A DNA stretch of 36,434 nucleotides from an uncultured Lachnospiraceae bacterium (GCA_946405185.1 CAMJGH010000020.1:1-36434); one strand, 5' to 3'. Shown: positions 22,715 to 30,697, numbered from the stretch's first letter. Program-made: numbers and translations. Notes: generated from the sequence alone by a model not told the origin.

Positions 22715-24480
22715 CAATATGCTCCTTTAGTGCGCCCGAGCCTGCGCCGCAGCACGCTGACGTATCCCGGCTTCCCGGATGACCCCCGCACCTTCTGCGC
22801 GGTATCCACCAGCATCTTCAGCGCGTCGGGGCCGTCATCGTTCCTGCCCATCGGGAACTCTGTCATCTGTGCCAGCAGCGCTTTGTGCCTCCTGGAGAAC
22901 TTGATGTAGTGGTTCTTCACCAGGGGCTGGAGGCTTTCGATCCGCATGATCTTGTTCCCCGTGCTCTGGATCTCCTCGATCGGCAGGTACTCGTTCGCTT
23001 CCGCCGAACGCTGCGCCATGACCTCCTTGAAGAAGAACTGGAACTGCACCGTCTCCACGCCGAAGGCCCTCAGCGGCTTGATGTCCCGCCTGTACCTTGC
23101 CCCCAGCGCGATCGCGTCATCGATGATCACGTCCGGGTGCCGGCGCTCGATGTCCGCGTCCAGGATGTAGATGTAGCCGGTCTTGCGGCTGACTGCCCCG
23201 CCCAGGATCGCGCTGGTGTCGCTCTTCTTGTTCTTGCCCAGGGACGGGTCGTTCGCGCCCACCAGGATGAAGTCCGGATCCTTAAAGTCGATCGCGTCGT
23301 CGTCGTAATAGTCGAACCACTCTTCCTGGAACGTCGCGCTGTCCGGATCCACCGGGTCGTTCTGCAGCTCCGAGTTGAAGGACGCCATGCCCTCCGACAC
23401 CCGGATCTCCATCAGGTCGTAGTAGGACAGCTTGTCCTCCCACAAAACCTCGGCCCCTTCCAGCATCTCCGCGCGATGTTCCTCATAAAACTCCCGGGCG
23501 TGCTCTTCGTGGAACTCGTCGAACAGGTTGGTGTAGAGCCCTTCCCATTCGTCCCACAGCTTTGTATCCTTCGCCCAGCTGATCACGGCCCGGTATGTCC
23601 TGGCCTTGTAGCGCGGGTTCTTCAGTACGTTGGACAGGAGGCTGTCATAGTGCAGCACCGTCCCGATGTACATGATGTCCGTGTAGGTGTCCCCGGCCTT
23701 GCTGACCGCCTTGTCGAACCAGCTCTTCAGCTTCCTGCGCTGCTCCGCCGTGTTCACGTTCTCGTCGTTTTCGATATCGTCCAGGACGATCAGGTCCGGC
23801 CGCCAGTTTCTGTGCTTGCGGCCGCGGATCTTCTTGCCGGATCCCACCGCGTCCACCTTGATGTCTGTCCTGGTAAGCAGCACGCCGGAGCGCCACGCCT
23901 TGTCCCCGCGCTGCTCGCCGAAGTCCTCCAGGATCGCGCCGTTCTCTTCCAGTTCCGTCCGGATGTCCTCCAGGAATGCTTCGGCCTGGTCGGAAGAGTC
24001 CGACAGGATCAGGATGTAGTGCTTGTACTGGTAGAGGATCGCGTGCAGGCTGTCCTTGAACGTGAAGTTCGTGCTCTTGGCGTGCCCTCTGGGCGCGGCC
24101 GTGACCATGTGGCTGCCCTTCTCCCGGTCGACCTGCTTCCCGTCCGTCTCCGGGTCCAGCCCCTTGAGGACACCGCTGCTCCACAGCCCGTCCAGCTCCT
24201 CGTGGAACTTAGGCGACCGCCTCACGAAGTAGTGCGGCAGGTAAGCCCGGCCAAAGTATCCCAGGTCGACCGACGCCAGCGCCCTGCGCACGCCCTTCGG
24301 CCCGGTCAGCGGCCGTCCGTCCATGTATTCGTCCAGCAGCCGCAGGCGCTTCTCCTGGTACGGCCCCTCCCGGCCCGCGTACTCCAGGAACAGTTCCGTC
24401 TGGTAGTCCTTCGCCCTCTCCAGCTCCGGGTCCGCATCGTCTTCGTCCAGCCCGGCCAGCCATTCCTGTATGTCAATCAT
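22714..24480 (-). CDS. terL: Terminase large subunit
   Basis: The 588-residue packaging motor. The ATPase part has Walker A APRGHAKS at about 129-136, a motif III-like LILSDSSDQAE at about 157-167, and Walker B LIVLDDIEND at about 230-239. The RNase H-type nuclease starts with GANDPSLGKNKKSD (Asp near 411 and 421) and ends with GRNDDGPDALKML. It cuts and translocates phage DNA into the head; Mu-like phages package by headful from a site near one end. It overlaps the small terminase by 8 bp. Confidence 0.93.
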   Translation of the reverse strand: MIDIQEWLAGLDEDDADPELERAKDYQTELFLEYAGREGPYQEKRLRLLDEYMDGRPLTGPKGVRRALASVDLGYFGRAYLPHYFVRRSPKFHEELDGLWSSGVLKGLDPETDGKQVDREKGSHMVTAAPRGHAKSTNFTFKDSLHAILYQYKHYILILSDSSDQAEAFLEDIRTELEENGAILEDFGEQRGDKAWRSGVLLTRTDIKVDAVGSGKKIRGRKHRNWRPDLIVLDDIENDENVNTAEQRRKLKSWFDKAVSKAGDTYTDIMYIGTVLHYDSLLSNVLKNPRYKARTYRAVISWAKDTKLWDEWEGLYTNLFDEFHEEHAREFYEEHRAEMLEGAEVLWEDKLSYYDLMEIRVSEGMASFNSELQNDPVDPDSATFQEEWFDYYDDDAIDFKDPDFILVGANDPSLGKNKKSDTSAILGGAVSRKTGYIYILDADIERRHPDVIIDDAIALGARYRRDIKPLRAFGVETVQFQFFFKEVMAQRSAEANEYLPIEEIQSTGNKIMRIESLQPLVKNHYIKFSRRHKALLAQMTEFPMGRNDDGPDALKMLVDTAQKVRGSSGKPGYVSVLRRRLGRTKGAY

Positions 24481-25036
24481 CGTTTAACATCCGCTCCTTC
24501 GCCCTTTTCAGGATCTCCTTCAGCTGCCTGGCCGATTCCTCGTCCCCCCGGATGACCTTCATCATGTCGGCCTCCAGTTCCCGGAATGCAAGTTCGGCCT
24601 TCTTCTGCATGTCCTGCCGCACCCTGTCCTTGTAGACCTTGGTGCGCGAGAGGGACGCCAGCAGGCGGCCGGCCTTATCCAGGGGCAGCGCGTCGAACTC
24701 TTCCTCCGCGGTGGCCATCTTGTTGATCAGCCCGTCCATGAGCATCCGCATCCCGGCCTCTGTGTAGTCCGCGTCCGGGTCCTGCTGGACGGCCTGCACC
24801 AGGCGCTGGGTCTGTGCCTGTGCTTCCAGCAGCCGCTGCATGGCGGAGTTCGACCGCATCGCATAGCGCCCGATCGCGCTCTTGCTTACGTCGTGCCCCT
24901 GCTTTTTCAGGTGGTCGCTGATATGCTGGTAAGTGTTGGATGTGTCCGCCAGCATCACGTCCACCTCCTGCCGGACTTCCTCCGGCAGCTCGTCCACTTT
25001 GGAGCTGATCCGGGTCTTCCTCCGCTGTCTGCCCAT
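24473..25036 (-). CDS. DUF3486 small terminase (Mu gp27 type)
   Basis: A 187-residue protein of the DUF3486/Mu gp27 family, the DNA-recognition subunit of terminase. Features: basic start MGRQRRKTRISSKVDELPEEVRQEVDVMLAD, an HTH-like TYQHISDHLKKQGHDVSKSAIGRYAMR, and a long helical C-terminal oligomerisation region (LLEAQAQTQRLVQAVQ..., KAELAFRELEADMMKVI). TGATG overlap with the gp26-like gene and 8-bp overlap with terL show coupling. Confidence 0.9.
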   Translation of the reverse strand: MGRQRRKTRISSKVDELPEEVRQEVDVMLADTSNTYQHISDHLKKQGHDVSKSAIGRYAMRSNSAMQRLLEAQAQTQRLVQAVQQDPDADYTEAGMRMLMDGLINKMATAEEEFDALPLDKAGRLLASLSRTKVYKDRVRQDMQKKAELAFRELEADMMKVIRGDEESARQLKEILKRAKERMLNDD

Positions 25037-25353
25037 CAGATGTCCACCCCCGGGTCGCTGATCGTGCCCTCAGCCAGGTCCACGCCCGCCTTCGTCAGGC
25101 GGATCACCGCGTCCTCGCTGTAGGCCGTGTATGCCGTCACCCGGTCATCGGTCAGCTCGATGTACCCGGCGTCCTCCAGGTAGTCGATGTACTTGCCGAT
25201 GTCCGGCGACAGGATCAGGCCCGCCGAGATCATCGCGTTGGAGACCTGGCGGGTCAGAGCCGAGTTGTTAAATCCCTTGACCAGGCAGCGGATGATGTAG
25301 CCGCGGATCGCTTTGTTGCGTTTCACTTCCTCGCGCTCTGCGCTGTTCATCAT
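25036..25353 (-). CDS. Mu gp26-like winged-helix protein
   Basis: A 105-residue protein in the Mu gp26 position, resembling the VpaChn25_0724 family of Mu-like phages. It has an N-terminal helix (NSAEREEVKRNKAIRGYIIRCLVKGFNN) and a winged-helix-like part (SNAMISAGLILSPDIGKYIDYLEDAGYIEL). The ATG at 25353 is chosen from the GAGG site five bases upstream; an upstream GTG at 25359 lacks spacing. It is co-translated with the small terminase. Role unknown. Confidence 0.75.
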   Translation of the reverse strand: MMNSAEREEVKRNKAIRGYIIRCLVKGFNNSALTRQVSNAMISAGLILSPDIGKYIDYLEDAGYIELTDDRVTAYTAYSEDAVIRLTKAGVDLAEGTISDPGVDI

Positions 25354-25360
25354 CTGCACC

Positions 25361-25717
25361 TCACTTCTCGCTGCGCATCAGCAGCTTGTCCAGTTTGTTA
25401 TCGAGGCCCTTGATCGAGTCCTCCACCTTGTTCATGGCCCGGAAGTAGTCCTCCCGCAGCACGAACGTGGTCGCGAAGTCGCTCTTGAACTCGTTGATCT
25501 GGTCCGCCAGCCGGCTCGTCTCCTTCCGGGTCTCGTCCTCCAGCTGAGCCATCCTCTTGTCATACTTCTCGTCGATCTGTTTGATGCTGTCTCTGGTTGC
25601 TTTGCTCTCGGCCTTCATTTCGGCGATCCAGTTCTTCAGGAACCACCCCAGCAGTCCCATCCCGATCGTGATCAGCGCCGCCATGACGTCCGCGAACGTG
25701 ATGACATACTCCCCCAT
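25361..25717 (-). CDS. Membrane-anchored coiled-coil protein, Mu gp25 (DUF2730) position
   Basis: A 118-residue protein with one N-terminal membrane segment (about residues 5-26, VITFADVMAALITIGMGLLGWF) and a long charged coiled-coil (about 30-115). This architecture matches the DUF2730/Mu gp25 group and also lysis-associated accessory proteins. It lies directly after a holin-like gene and before the gp26-like gene, in the Mu order 25-26-27-28. Its exact role is unknown; membrane anchoring with an internal or external coiled coil is what the sequence shows. Confidence 0.68.
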   Translation of the reverse strand: MGEYVITFADVMAALITIGMGLLGWFLKNWIAEMKAESKATRDSIKQIDEKYDKRMAQLEDETRKETSRLADQINEFKSDFATTFVLREDYFRAMNKVEDSIKGLDNKLDKLLMRSEK

Positions 25718-25721
25718 GTGT

Positions 25722-26060
25722 TCACTCGTCCTTCAGCATCCGCTTCGCCAGGTCAGTCACATGTTCCCATCCGTTCATGCTGACCAGCGCCACGATGAAC
25801 GCGGCGATGAATGAAGCGAACACCTCATACCACACGATCGGCTGCTTTGCCCAGGCGAAGAGCGCCAGCATCGTCACCGGGCAGATGACGAGCGACAGGC
25901 AGATCACCAGCAGGGCCGTGGGCACCTTCTTGTCCAGCCACTCCCACGTCTTGAGCACCTCCGTGATGCAGGACACGATGAATGCCATCAGACCGATGAG
26001 TGCGACTGCCTTGGTCCCTCCGACCAGTGTGGTCAGGTCCAGTCCGTTCATAAATTCCAT
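25722..26060 (-). CDS. Holin-like membrane protein, first late gene
   Basis: A 112-residue protein with three hydrophobic segments (about 15-36, 45-68, 75-95) and a charged C-terminus ending KRMLKDE. Size and topology match phage holins, which make membrane lesions to release the endolysin. The endolysin gene lies upstream of mor, on the other side of a terminator, so the lysis genes are split. An AAGGAGG ribosome site is close to the hairpin at 26087-26114. A structural membrane protein is an alternative. Confidence 0.7.
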   Translation of the reverse strand: MEFMNGLDLTTLVGGTKAVALIGLMAFIVSCITEVLKTWEWLDKKVPTALLVICLSLVICPVTMLALFAWAKQPIVWYEVFASFIAAFIVALVSMNGWEHVTDLAKRMLKDE

Positions 26061-26086
26061 GTCTTCCTCCTTCCCCGACGAAAAGA

Positions 26087-26114
26087 AAAGAGCATAGCTT
26101 TCGCTATGCTCTTT
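26087..26114 (-). terminator. Intrinsic terminator between early/middle and late operons
   Basis: A perfect 12-bp stem (AAAGAGCATAGC with GCTATGCTCTTT) and a 4-base loop, followed on the minus strand by TTTTCTTTTC. It stands between mor (ends 26175) and the first late gene (starts 26060). Only 26 bases separate it from that start, too short for a separate promoter. Late transcription must therefore begin upstream in 26115-26174 and read through, or start very near. Confidence 0.88.
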
Positions 26115-26174
26115 AATCTAACCGCTTATCTTAGAACCCTTTAGGGGAAGCATTTCCGGAAGATGCCCTCCCGT

Positions 26175-26516
26175 TTACGAGCTGTCGCCGGGGCCGCCGT
26201 CATAGCAGAAGTCGAAGATCGACATCTGTCCCGGCGTCGGTTCATCTTTCAGGATGTTCCGCAGCTGCGCCGTGGTCAGGTTGTACTTCGCGGCCAGCTC
26301 GGACTTATTGTAGCCGGTCCATTCGGCCTTGATGTGGCGGTTCCGGACCGGCGCGATGATGCTCTCGACCTTCGGGAAGTACAGTTCGTCCCCCTTCGCG
26401 TAATCGCTCAGGGCGACGAACCCTTCGATGCCTATGATCTCGACGATCGGGCGGTACTGCTCAGAGATGTCGTCCTCTGTCAGTTCCCCGGCCAGCTGTG
26501 CCAGCCATTTGTCCAT
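26175..26516 (-). CDS. mor: Mor-type middle/late transcription activator
   Basis: A 113-residue protein of the Mor/C activator family. Mu Mor binds upstream of the middle promoter as a dimer and recruits RNA polymerase. Family features are the GLYFPK-like ELYFPKVESIIAPVRNRHIKAEW and a helix-turn-helix at about residues 68-89 (NKSELAAKYNLTTAQLRNIL). It is the last gene before the terminator and late operon. The start is 3 bases past the endolysin stop. Its likely target is the promoter of the late operon, but no binding site could be fixed. Confidence 0.88.
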   Translation of the reverse strand: MDKWLAQLAGELTEDDISEQYRPIVEIIGIEGFVALSDYAKGDELYFPKVESIIAPVRNRHIKAEWTGYNKSELAAKYNLTTAQLRNILKDEPTPGQMSIFDFCYDGGPGDSS

Positions 26517-26519
26517 TCG

Positions 26520-28067
26520 TCATACCTTCCTTGTATAGTTCAGGCTGATCCAGCCGATGCCGGACTTCAGCCGCCCCCATCCCTTCTTCTCTTCGACGAT
26601 GGTGTACTTCAGCTTGCTGCCGGCCTTCTCGCGGATCGCGCCGGTCACCTTTGAGGATTTGCGCGGCTTCTTCCTGATGTAGAGGTAGTCGCAGGTCGTC
26701 TCGATCAGGTAGGGCACTGCGGCCGCATCCTGTGCCTGCGCCTTCGGCTGCTCCGCCTTCGCCCCGTCCGGTGCCGCCCCCAGCATGGTGTCCGCATTGA
26801 ACCGCGTCAGGTTCCAGCGCTCGATGATGTTCACCAGCTTGTCCACGTATTTCGGGTCCGTGGCGTACCCGCCGTCCTTGATGATCTGCGCGGCCCTGCG
26901 GTAGTCCTTCTCTCCCTTCAGGCCGGGGTAGCGCTGCGCGGATCCGTTCGCCGCCCCCAGCAGGTAGGCGCTGTGGTCCGCGATGGAATCCTCCACGCAC
27001 GCGTAGCAGCGGAAGTCCGACTGCTGGAGCCAGGTGTTCCCCGCGTTGTCGCATTCCGGCGACATCTTCGTGAACCTGTCCCCGTTCCAGGTCGTCCCCG
27101 GCCAGGTGTTCCCGGACAGGCTGCACTTCATGCCGTGCAGGTTGTTCGCGCCCTGTGCCAGGTCCGTCTGGCCGTAGCCGCTCTCCAGGATGCCCTGTGC
27201 CATGGACACACAGGCAAGGATCCCGCTGTCGACCTCATCCTTCGCGTACAGCTTCCCCATGCGTTCCACGAAGCCGGCCTCGCCGATCCCCTTCAGCTCC
27301 GATGCCTGGAGCCCGGGCGCGACCGCCGCGTCGTTCGTGTAGATGCACTTGCCTTCCGGATCGAATACCGAGTAGCCCGGCAGCGTCCTGGCCAGCTTCA
27401 CGGCGTTCTCCTGGGTGCCCGCGAACTTCTGGCTCTTTTCGTCCTCCCAGCTTGTGCGCACCCGGTAGTAGCTTTCCGAGCGCGGGTCAGCCGGCATGGC
27501 TGCCTTGCTCTTCAGACCCAGCCCCTCCAGGATCCCCTGGGCGATGGCCTGCGCCGTGTCGGCCTTGTGTGCGGTGTACCACTTCATGTCGTCGCCGTCG
27601 TCGATGAAGGCGGTCTCGATCAGGAAATACTTCGCGCCGGCTGCCTGTGCCCGGTTCAGGTTCAGCAGCCCGGTGCTGTCCGCCAGCAGCCATTCTTTGA
27701 AGCCCAGCGCCACGACTTTGTCGATGACTGCCCTGGCGATGCCCCTGCCGGTATTGGACGGGTGGATGTATCCGCCGATGCCGGTGAACCTCCCGTCGCC
27801 GTAGGGGTCCTTCTTGGCCTTCGCGTTGAAGTGCACCTCCAGCGTGAAGTCATACGCTGCATAGTCCGGCGTGTTGCCGCGCTTGCTCTGCACGTAGCAG
27901 TTCTTGTTCTGGTCGTACATCACGACCGTCAGCTTGTCCTTCAGTGCCTCCTGCACCAGGGTCGCCAGTTCCCGGGTGTAGTCCGCCTCGTGCCCCCATA
28001 TGGAGCACGCGCCCGGATCCCCCTCGCCGTGACCGGCGATAATGAACACTTTCTTCTTGCTTGCCAT
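26520..28067 (-). CDS. Endolysin: amidase, glucosaminidase and SH3 domains
   Basis: A 515-residue modular cell-wall hydrolase. Residues 1-200 form an Amidase_3 N-acetylmuramoyl-L-alanine amidase; zinc ligands His13 (AGHGEGD), Glu27 and His79 (EVHFNA) and catalytic Glu151 (FLIETAF) are visible. The middle (about 250-400) is a FlgJ/GH73-type glucosaminidase with AQGILESGYGQTDLAQGANNLHGMKC. The C-terminus (about 450-515) is an SH3b cell-wall-binding domain (YLYIRKKPRKSSKV...GWGRLKSGIGWI). No signal peptide is seen, so export needs a holin. It fits a Gram-positive host. Confidence 0.92.
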   Translation of the reverse strand: MASKKKVFIIAGHGEGDPGACSIWGHEADYTRELATLVQEALKDKLTVVMYDQNKNCYVQSKRGNTPDYAAYDFTLEVHFNAKAKKDPYGDGRFTGIGGYIHPSNTGRGIARAVIDKVVALGFKEWLLADSTGLLNLNRAQAAGAKYFLIETAFIDDGDDMKWYTAHKADTAQAIAQGILEGLGLKSKAAMPADPRSESYYRVRTSWEDEKSQKFAGTQENAVKLARTLPGYSVFDPEGKCIYTNDAAVAPGLQASELKGIGEAGFVERMGKLYAKDEVDSGILACVSMAQGILESGYGQTDLAQGANNLHGMKCSLSGNTWPGTTWNGDRFTKMSPECDNAGNTWLQQSDFRCYACVEDSIADHSAYLLGAANGSAQRYPGLKGEKDYRRAAQIIKDGGYATDPKYVDKLVNIIERWNLTRFNADTMLGAAPDGAKAEQPKAQAQDAAAVPYLIETTCDYLYIRKKPRKSSKVTGAIREKAGSKLKYTIVEEKKGWGRLKSGIGWISLNYTRKV

Positions 28068-28078
28068 GTCCGTCCTCC

Positions 28079-28162
28079 TTACTTCTTACGCCCGCCGCCC
28101 AGTATGTACAGTGCCAGCAGCGTCAGGCAGATGATCGTGATGTTCACCGTACTCGTCGCCAT
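28079..28162 (-). CDS. 27-residue membrane miniprotein before the endolysin
   Basis: A very short ORF whose product has one hydrophobic segment (STVNITIICLTLLALYIL) and a basic GGGRKK end. A strong AAAGGAG site six bases before the ATG at 28162 supports translation. It lies between a two-segment membrane protein and the endolysin, overlapping the former in another frame. A pinholin, holin regulator or antiholin role is plausible from size and neighbourhood. Short length means the call needs translation evidence. Confidence 0.6.
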   Translation of the reverse strand: MATSTVNITIICLTLLALYILGGGRKK

Positions 28163-28322
28163 CGCTTTCTCCTTTCGCGTCCCAGTCCATCACCTTCCGC
28201 ATGAAGATGAATCCCCCGAACGCCAGCAGCACCGGCAGCAGGTTCGGTTTCTCCACCGTCGTCTCCAGCATGACCAGCTGGAGGAAGATGATCACCCACA
28301 GTTCGAACTTATACCCCCGCAT
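28086..28322 (-). CDS. Small membrane protein, possible holin partner
   Basis: A 78-residue protein with two hydrophobic segments (WVIIFLQLVMLET and LLPVLLAFGGFIFM) followed by a charged tail. The last third shares its DNA with the 27-residue membrane ORF in another frame, so the tail may be dispensable. An AAGGAGGAG site lies seven bases upstream of the ATG. It stands immediately before the endolysin, the usual holin position. An alternative is an unrelated early membrane protein. Confidence 0.6.
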   Translation of the reverse strand: MRGYKFELWVIIFLQLVMLETTVEKPNLLPVLLAFGGFIFMRKVMDWDAKGESDGDEYGEHHDHLPDAAGTVHTGRRA

Positions 28323-28989
28323 CCTTCTCCTCCTTGTAGTCCAGGCTGATCGCGGTCTTGCTCTCGACGATCACGCACTTCTTCAGCTCCGCCATTGAGG
28401 CGTCCAGCATGTCATCCGGCAGGAACATCCGGATCAGCTTCCCGTTGATGATCTGGTGGATGTAGAGAAGCTCCGCGTCCCAGTCCTCGTCCACCGCGAA
28501 CGCGGCGTTCAGGGTCTTGCGGTCCTTTTCGTAGTCCCCCTTCAGCTTCTTGAGCAGTGCCTTCGCCTGCTTCGCGTCCGGCAGGAGGTGCATGTGCTCC
28601 TCCACGAACTCGTCCAGCTCATACTCGAAGGTGTAGTCCCCGGCGAACAGCGCCTTCAGCATCGTCTCGAAGGCCGGCGTCAGCTTGTACTTGGTCTCTG
28701 TCGTCTCGGTCACGTTCTTGCGGTACACGCCCTCGGACACGCACAGCTTCAGCCGGTCCGGGTTCAGGATGTCCAGGCTCCTGCGGTCGGTCACCGCGGC
28801 CGTGCCTTCGCTGCCGTAGAACCGGCAGAACTGCCGGCTCTTGTCTTCCATGATCGACAGCCCCCTGCCCTGCAGCTCCGCCTGGATCACGCCGATGCTG
28901 CGCATCGTCTGGAGCCTCAGCCGGTCAAGCCGGATCAGGTCGTCCACCAGCTGGGCGCTGGTCTTCTCGTTCATTCTTTCCGTTCCCAT
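28309..28989 (-). CDS. Hypothetical early protein
   Basis: A 226-residue protein, mostly helical and charged. No known domain is recognised. An N-terminal helical pair (SAQLVDDLIRLDRLRLQTMRSIGVIQAEL) precedes a middle with FCRFYGSEGTAAVTDRRSL. The acidic, aromatic stretch FEYELDEFVEEHMHLL comes before a C-terminal alpha part ending KTAISLDYKEEK. No membrane segment. It lies between an AbrB protein and the lysis genes. The ATG at 28989 has GGAGGG six bases upstream. Confidence 0.7.
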   Translation of the reverse strand: MGTERMNEKTSAQLVDDLIRLDRLRLQTMRSIGVIQAELQGRGLSIMEDKSRQFCRFYGSEGTAAVTDRRSLDILNPDRLKLCVSEGVYRKNVTETTETKYKLTPAFETMLKALFAGDYTFEYELDEFVEEHMHLLPDAKQAKALLKKLKGDYEKDRKTLNAAFAVDEDWDAELLYIHQIINGKLIRMFLPDDMLDASMAELKKCVIVESKTAISLDYKEEKDAGV

Positions 28990-28990
28990 G

Positions 28991-29233
28991 TCAGCCCTCC
29001 ATTCCGGATACTGCCCCGGCGCACGCCGGGCAGATCCCCTTGCCCCTGAACAGTTTCACGCCGTCCGGTGTCCCGCAGAACACGCAGCGGGGCGTGTAGG
29101 CGCGGATCCGGATCTCGCCACCCTCCACGGTCAGCTCCATCGGATCCCTTCCTTCCAGTCCCAGGTCGCGCCGCACGGCCACCGGGATGTTGATGCTGCC
29201 GTGGGCCGACAGCTTCTTGTACATGTTGCTCAT
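28991..29233 (-). CDS. AbrB-type DNA-binding protein with zinc ribbon
   Basis: An 80-residue protein with an N-terminal SpoVT/AbrB swapped-hairpin domain (KKLSAHGSINIPVAVRRDLGLEGRDPMELTVEGGEIRIR) and a C-terminal CVFC-x15-CPAC zinc ribbon. AbrB proteins are DNA-binding transition regulators in Firmicutes; small prophage versions are common. Its target is unknown. The ATG at 29233 follows GGAGGT and overlaps the preceding stop by ATGA. Confidence 0.82.
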   Translation of the reverse strand: MSNMYKKLSAHGSINIPVAVRRDLGLEGRDPMELTVEGGEIRIRAYTPRCVFCGTPDGVKLFRGKGICPACAGAVSGMEG

Positions 29234-29574
29234 AAGCACCTCCGCATTTCTTCCTGGAGCGCTTCGGCAGTCCGGTCGCGCTCCATCATGATCTTCGGTT
29301 TCTCAATATCCAGCCGCTTCGCGGCCTTCGCCTGCAGCGCCATCGCTTCCCGCAGGATCAGCGCCGCGTCCATGGCCTTGCGCTGCTTCGGGTTCCACAG
29401 CTCCACACTGGCCCTGCCGTCCGCCGGTGTGACCCGCTTCAGGCTGGAGACCAGCGCCAGCTCCAGGAAGTACCCCCACGCCGCGCTCTGCGGCCGCTCC
29501 TTCCACATGCGGCGGGTCTCTTCCACATACCTGTCAGCCGCCTGTATGGCTTCCTCCGCGTTCCTGTATGTCAC
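29230..29574 (-). CDS. Hypothetical helical early protein
   Basis: A 114-residue protein of unknown family, helical throughout and rich in Arg, Ala and Glu (NAEEAIQAADRYVEETRRMWKERPQ; ALILREAMALQAKAAKRL). Start GTG at 29574 has GGAAGGAGG seven bases upstream, better than any ATG. It belongs to the run of small early genes after GemA and is ATGA-coupled to the AbrB-like gene. Confidence 0.68.
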   Translation of the reverse strand: MTYRNAEEAIQAADRYVEETRRMWKERPQSAAWGYFLELALVSSLKRVTPADGRASVELWNPKQRKAMDAALILREAMALQAKAAKRLDIEKPKIMMERDRTAEALQEEMRRCL

Positions 29575-29588
29575 GTTTTGCCTCCTTC

Positions 29589-29963
29589 CTATGCTTCCAG
29601 GATGCTCTTCAGGGCCTCGAACTCCATCCCGTAGGTCACCGCCTCGCCCGCTTCCCGCTTCTGCTCCACAAGCCTCTGGAGGGCGACGGCGCACCGCAGC
29701 ACCTTGACAGCTCCCACGGCCTCCGGTGTCGGATTGCCCCGCCTGTCCATCCTGGTCGACATGAAGGCCACGGCGTGGGTCAGGTAGTGATCCCATGTAT
29801 AGCACAGGGGTCTCTCGTCCCATTCCTCAAACGCTTCCTTGATGAACTTCTTCCGGTTCAGCTTCGGCTTATCCGGCGGCACCAGGCCGGCCTCCTGTGC
29901 CCACTTCTTTGCTTCCGCCCGCTCGCGGATCTCCTTCTTTGTCATCCGTTTCCTGGTGGCCAT
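29589..29963 (-). CDS. Hypothetical early protein with basic N-terminus
   Basis: A 124-residue protein of unknown function. The basic first 50 residues (ATRKRMTKKEIRERAEAKKWAQEAGLV...KLNRKKFIKEAFEEW) suggest nucleic-acid contact. A helical C-terminal half follows. The ATG at 29963 is selected for its AGGAGGAAGAG site. It is downstream of a DUF4406-like gene and an overlapping short ORF. Confidence 0.7.
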   Translation of the reverse strand: MATRKRMTKKEIRERAEAKKWAQEAGLVPPDKPKLNRKKFIKEAFEEWDERPLCYTWDHYLTHAVAFMSTRMDRRGNPTPEAVGAVKVLRCAVALQRLVEQKREAGEAVTYGMEFEALKSILEA

Positions 29964-30111
29964 CTCTTCCTCCTCTTCCTTCAAGTTCCAGTTCGATCCG
30001 GCGGCAGGTGTGCCGCATGTACCGTGAGAAGTCCGGCAGGTGTGCAAGCCCGCCGTCAAACGGCAGGCACCCGAACCGCAGGCCGCTCCATGATCCTCCT
30101 GTGTCTTTCAT
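29869..30111 (-). CDS. Small overlapping early ORF, uncertain
   Basis: An 80-codon frame starting nine bases after the DUF4406-like stop. Its first 45 residues (GGSWSGLRFGCLPFDGGLAHLPDFSRYMRHTCRRIELELE) look like a real protein and fill the only gap between two genes. The remainder overlaps the next gene by about 95 bases in another frame and is Gly/Asp-rich, like a shadow. The ribosome site is only moderate (AGGGGGCGGC). It may be a genuine short gene with a shared end. Confidence 0.45.
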   Translation of the reverse strand: MKDTGGSWSGLRFGCLPFDGGLAHLPDFSRYMRHTCRRIELELEGRGGRDGHQETDDKEGDPRAGGSKEVGTGGRPGAAG

Positions 30112-30119
30112 GCCGCCCC

Positions 30120-30440
30120 CTATACCCGGAAGTCCTCCGGGTCGTACAGGATCTCCTTGCCGGTTTCCAGGGCGTACATGACCTCGGCCCCGCAGCCGGC
30201 TGAGTCCTGCCAGCCGTCCATCAGCCACACATGCGTGCACATATCCATCAGTGTCAGGGATACGTCCATGTAGTTCTGGTGCGTCAGCTGCGCGTGGTCT
30301 CCCATGTGCTGCATGACCTCCGCCGGGTTGATCAGCTCCGCGCCCGGGTGCTTCTCCAGTGCTTCCTTCTGTGCAGCGGCGAACCGCTCGATGTAGTCCT
30401 CTTCGTGCCCGGTGATCGGGCCGCTCAGGTATATCCTCAT
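30120..30440 (-). CDS. DUF4406, nucleoside 2-deoxyribosyltransferase-like
   Basis: A 106-residue protein with the opening MRIYLSGPITG and the mid-segment LTLMDMCTHVWLMDGWQDSAGCGAEVMYALETGKEI, both diagnostic for DUF4406, a relative of nucleoside 2-deoxyribosyltransferases. Such enzymes transfer deoxyribose between bases or hydrolyse nucleotides. Phages often carry them in early regions, perhaps to alter nucleotide pools or answer a host defence signal; the phage role is not established. ATGA overlap with the preceding gene. Confidence 0.85.
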   Translation of the reverse strand: MRIYLSGPITGHEEDYIERFAAAQKEALEKHPGAELINPAEVMQHMGDHAQLTHQNYMDVSLTLMDMCTHVWLMDGWQDSAGCGAEVMYALETGKEILYDPEDFRV

Positions 30441-30697
30441 TCGTCCATCCCCTCCAGTACCATCCCGTACATCTCAGCGCCCAGATCGAACTCGATGTGC
30501 TCGTCCACCGCGTCCGCGACCGCCCGGCACAGGTCCGGATCCGCGCCGCGCCGCTCCATCATACGGGAGAAGGAGAAGCCCTCGTCCGAGCGCATCACCC
30601 CGTCCTCCCCGATCCGGCCCACCAGTGAGTAGACCTTGCCGCCGATCATCAGCTTCTGCTGCCATCCGGTCTTTGTGGTTTCAATCGTCAGCCTCAT
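30437..30697 (-). CDS. Hypothetical early protein
   Basis: An 86-residue protein without recognised domain. It begins MRLTIETTKTGWQQKLMIGGKVYSLVG, a beta-strand-rich stretch, then an acidic helical end (LCRAVADAVDEHIEFDL). ATGA couplings at both ends place it firmly in the operon. Function unknown. Confidence 0.7.
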   Translation of the reverse strand: MRLTIETTKTGWQQKLMIGGKVYSLVGRIGEDGVMRSDEGFSFSRMMERRGADPDLCRAVADAVDEHIEFDLGAEMYGMVLEGMDE

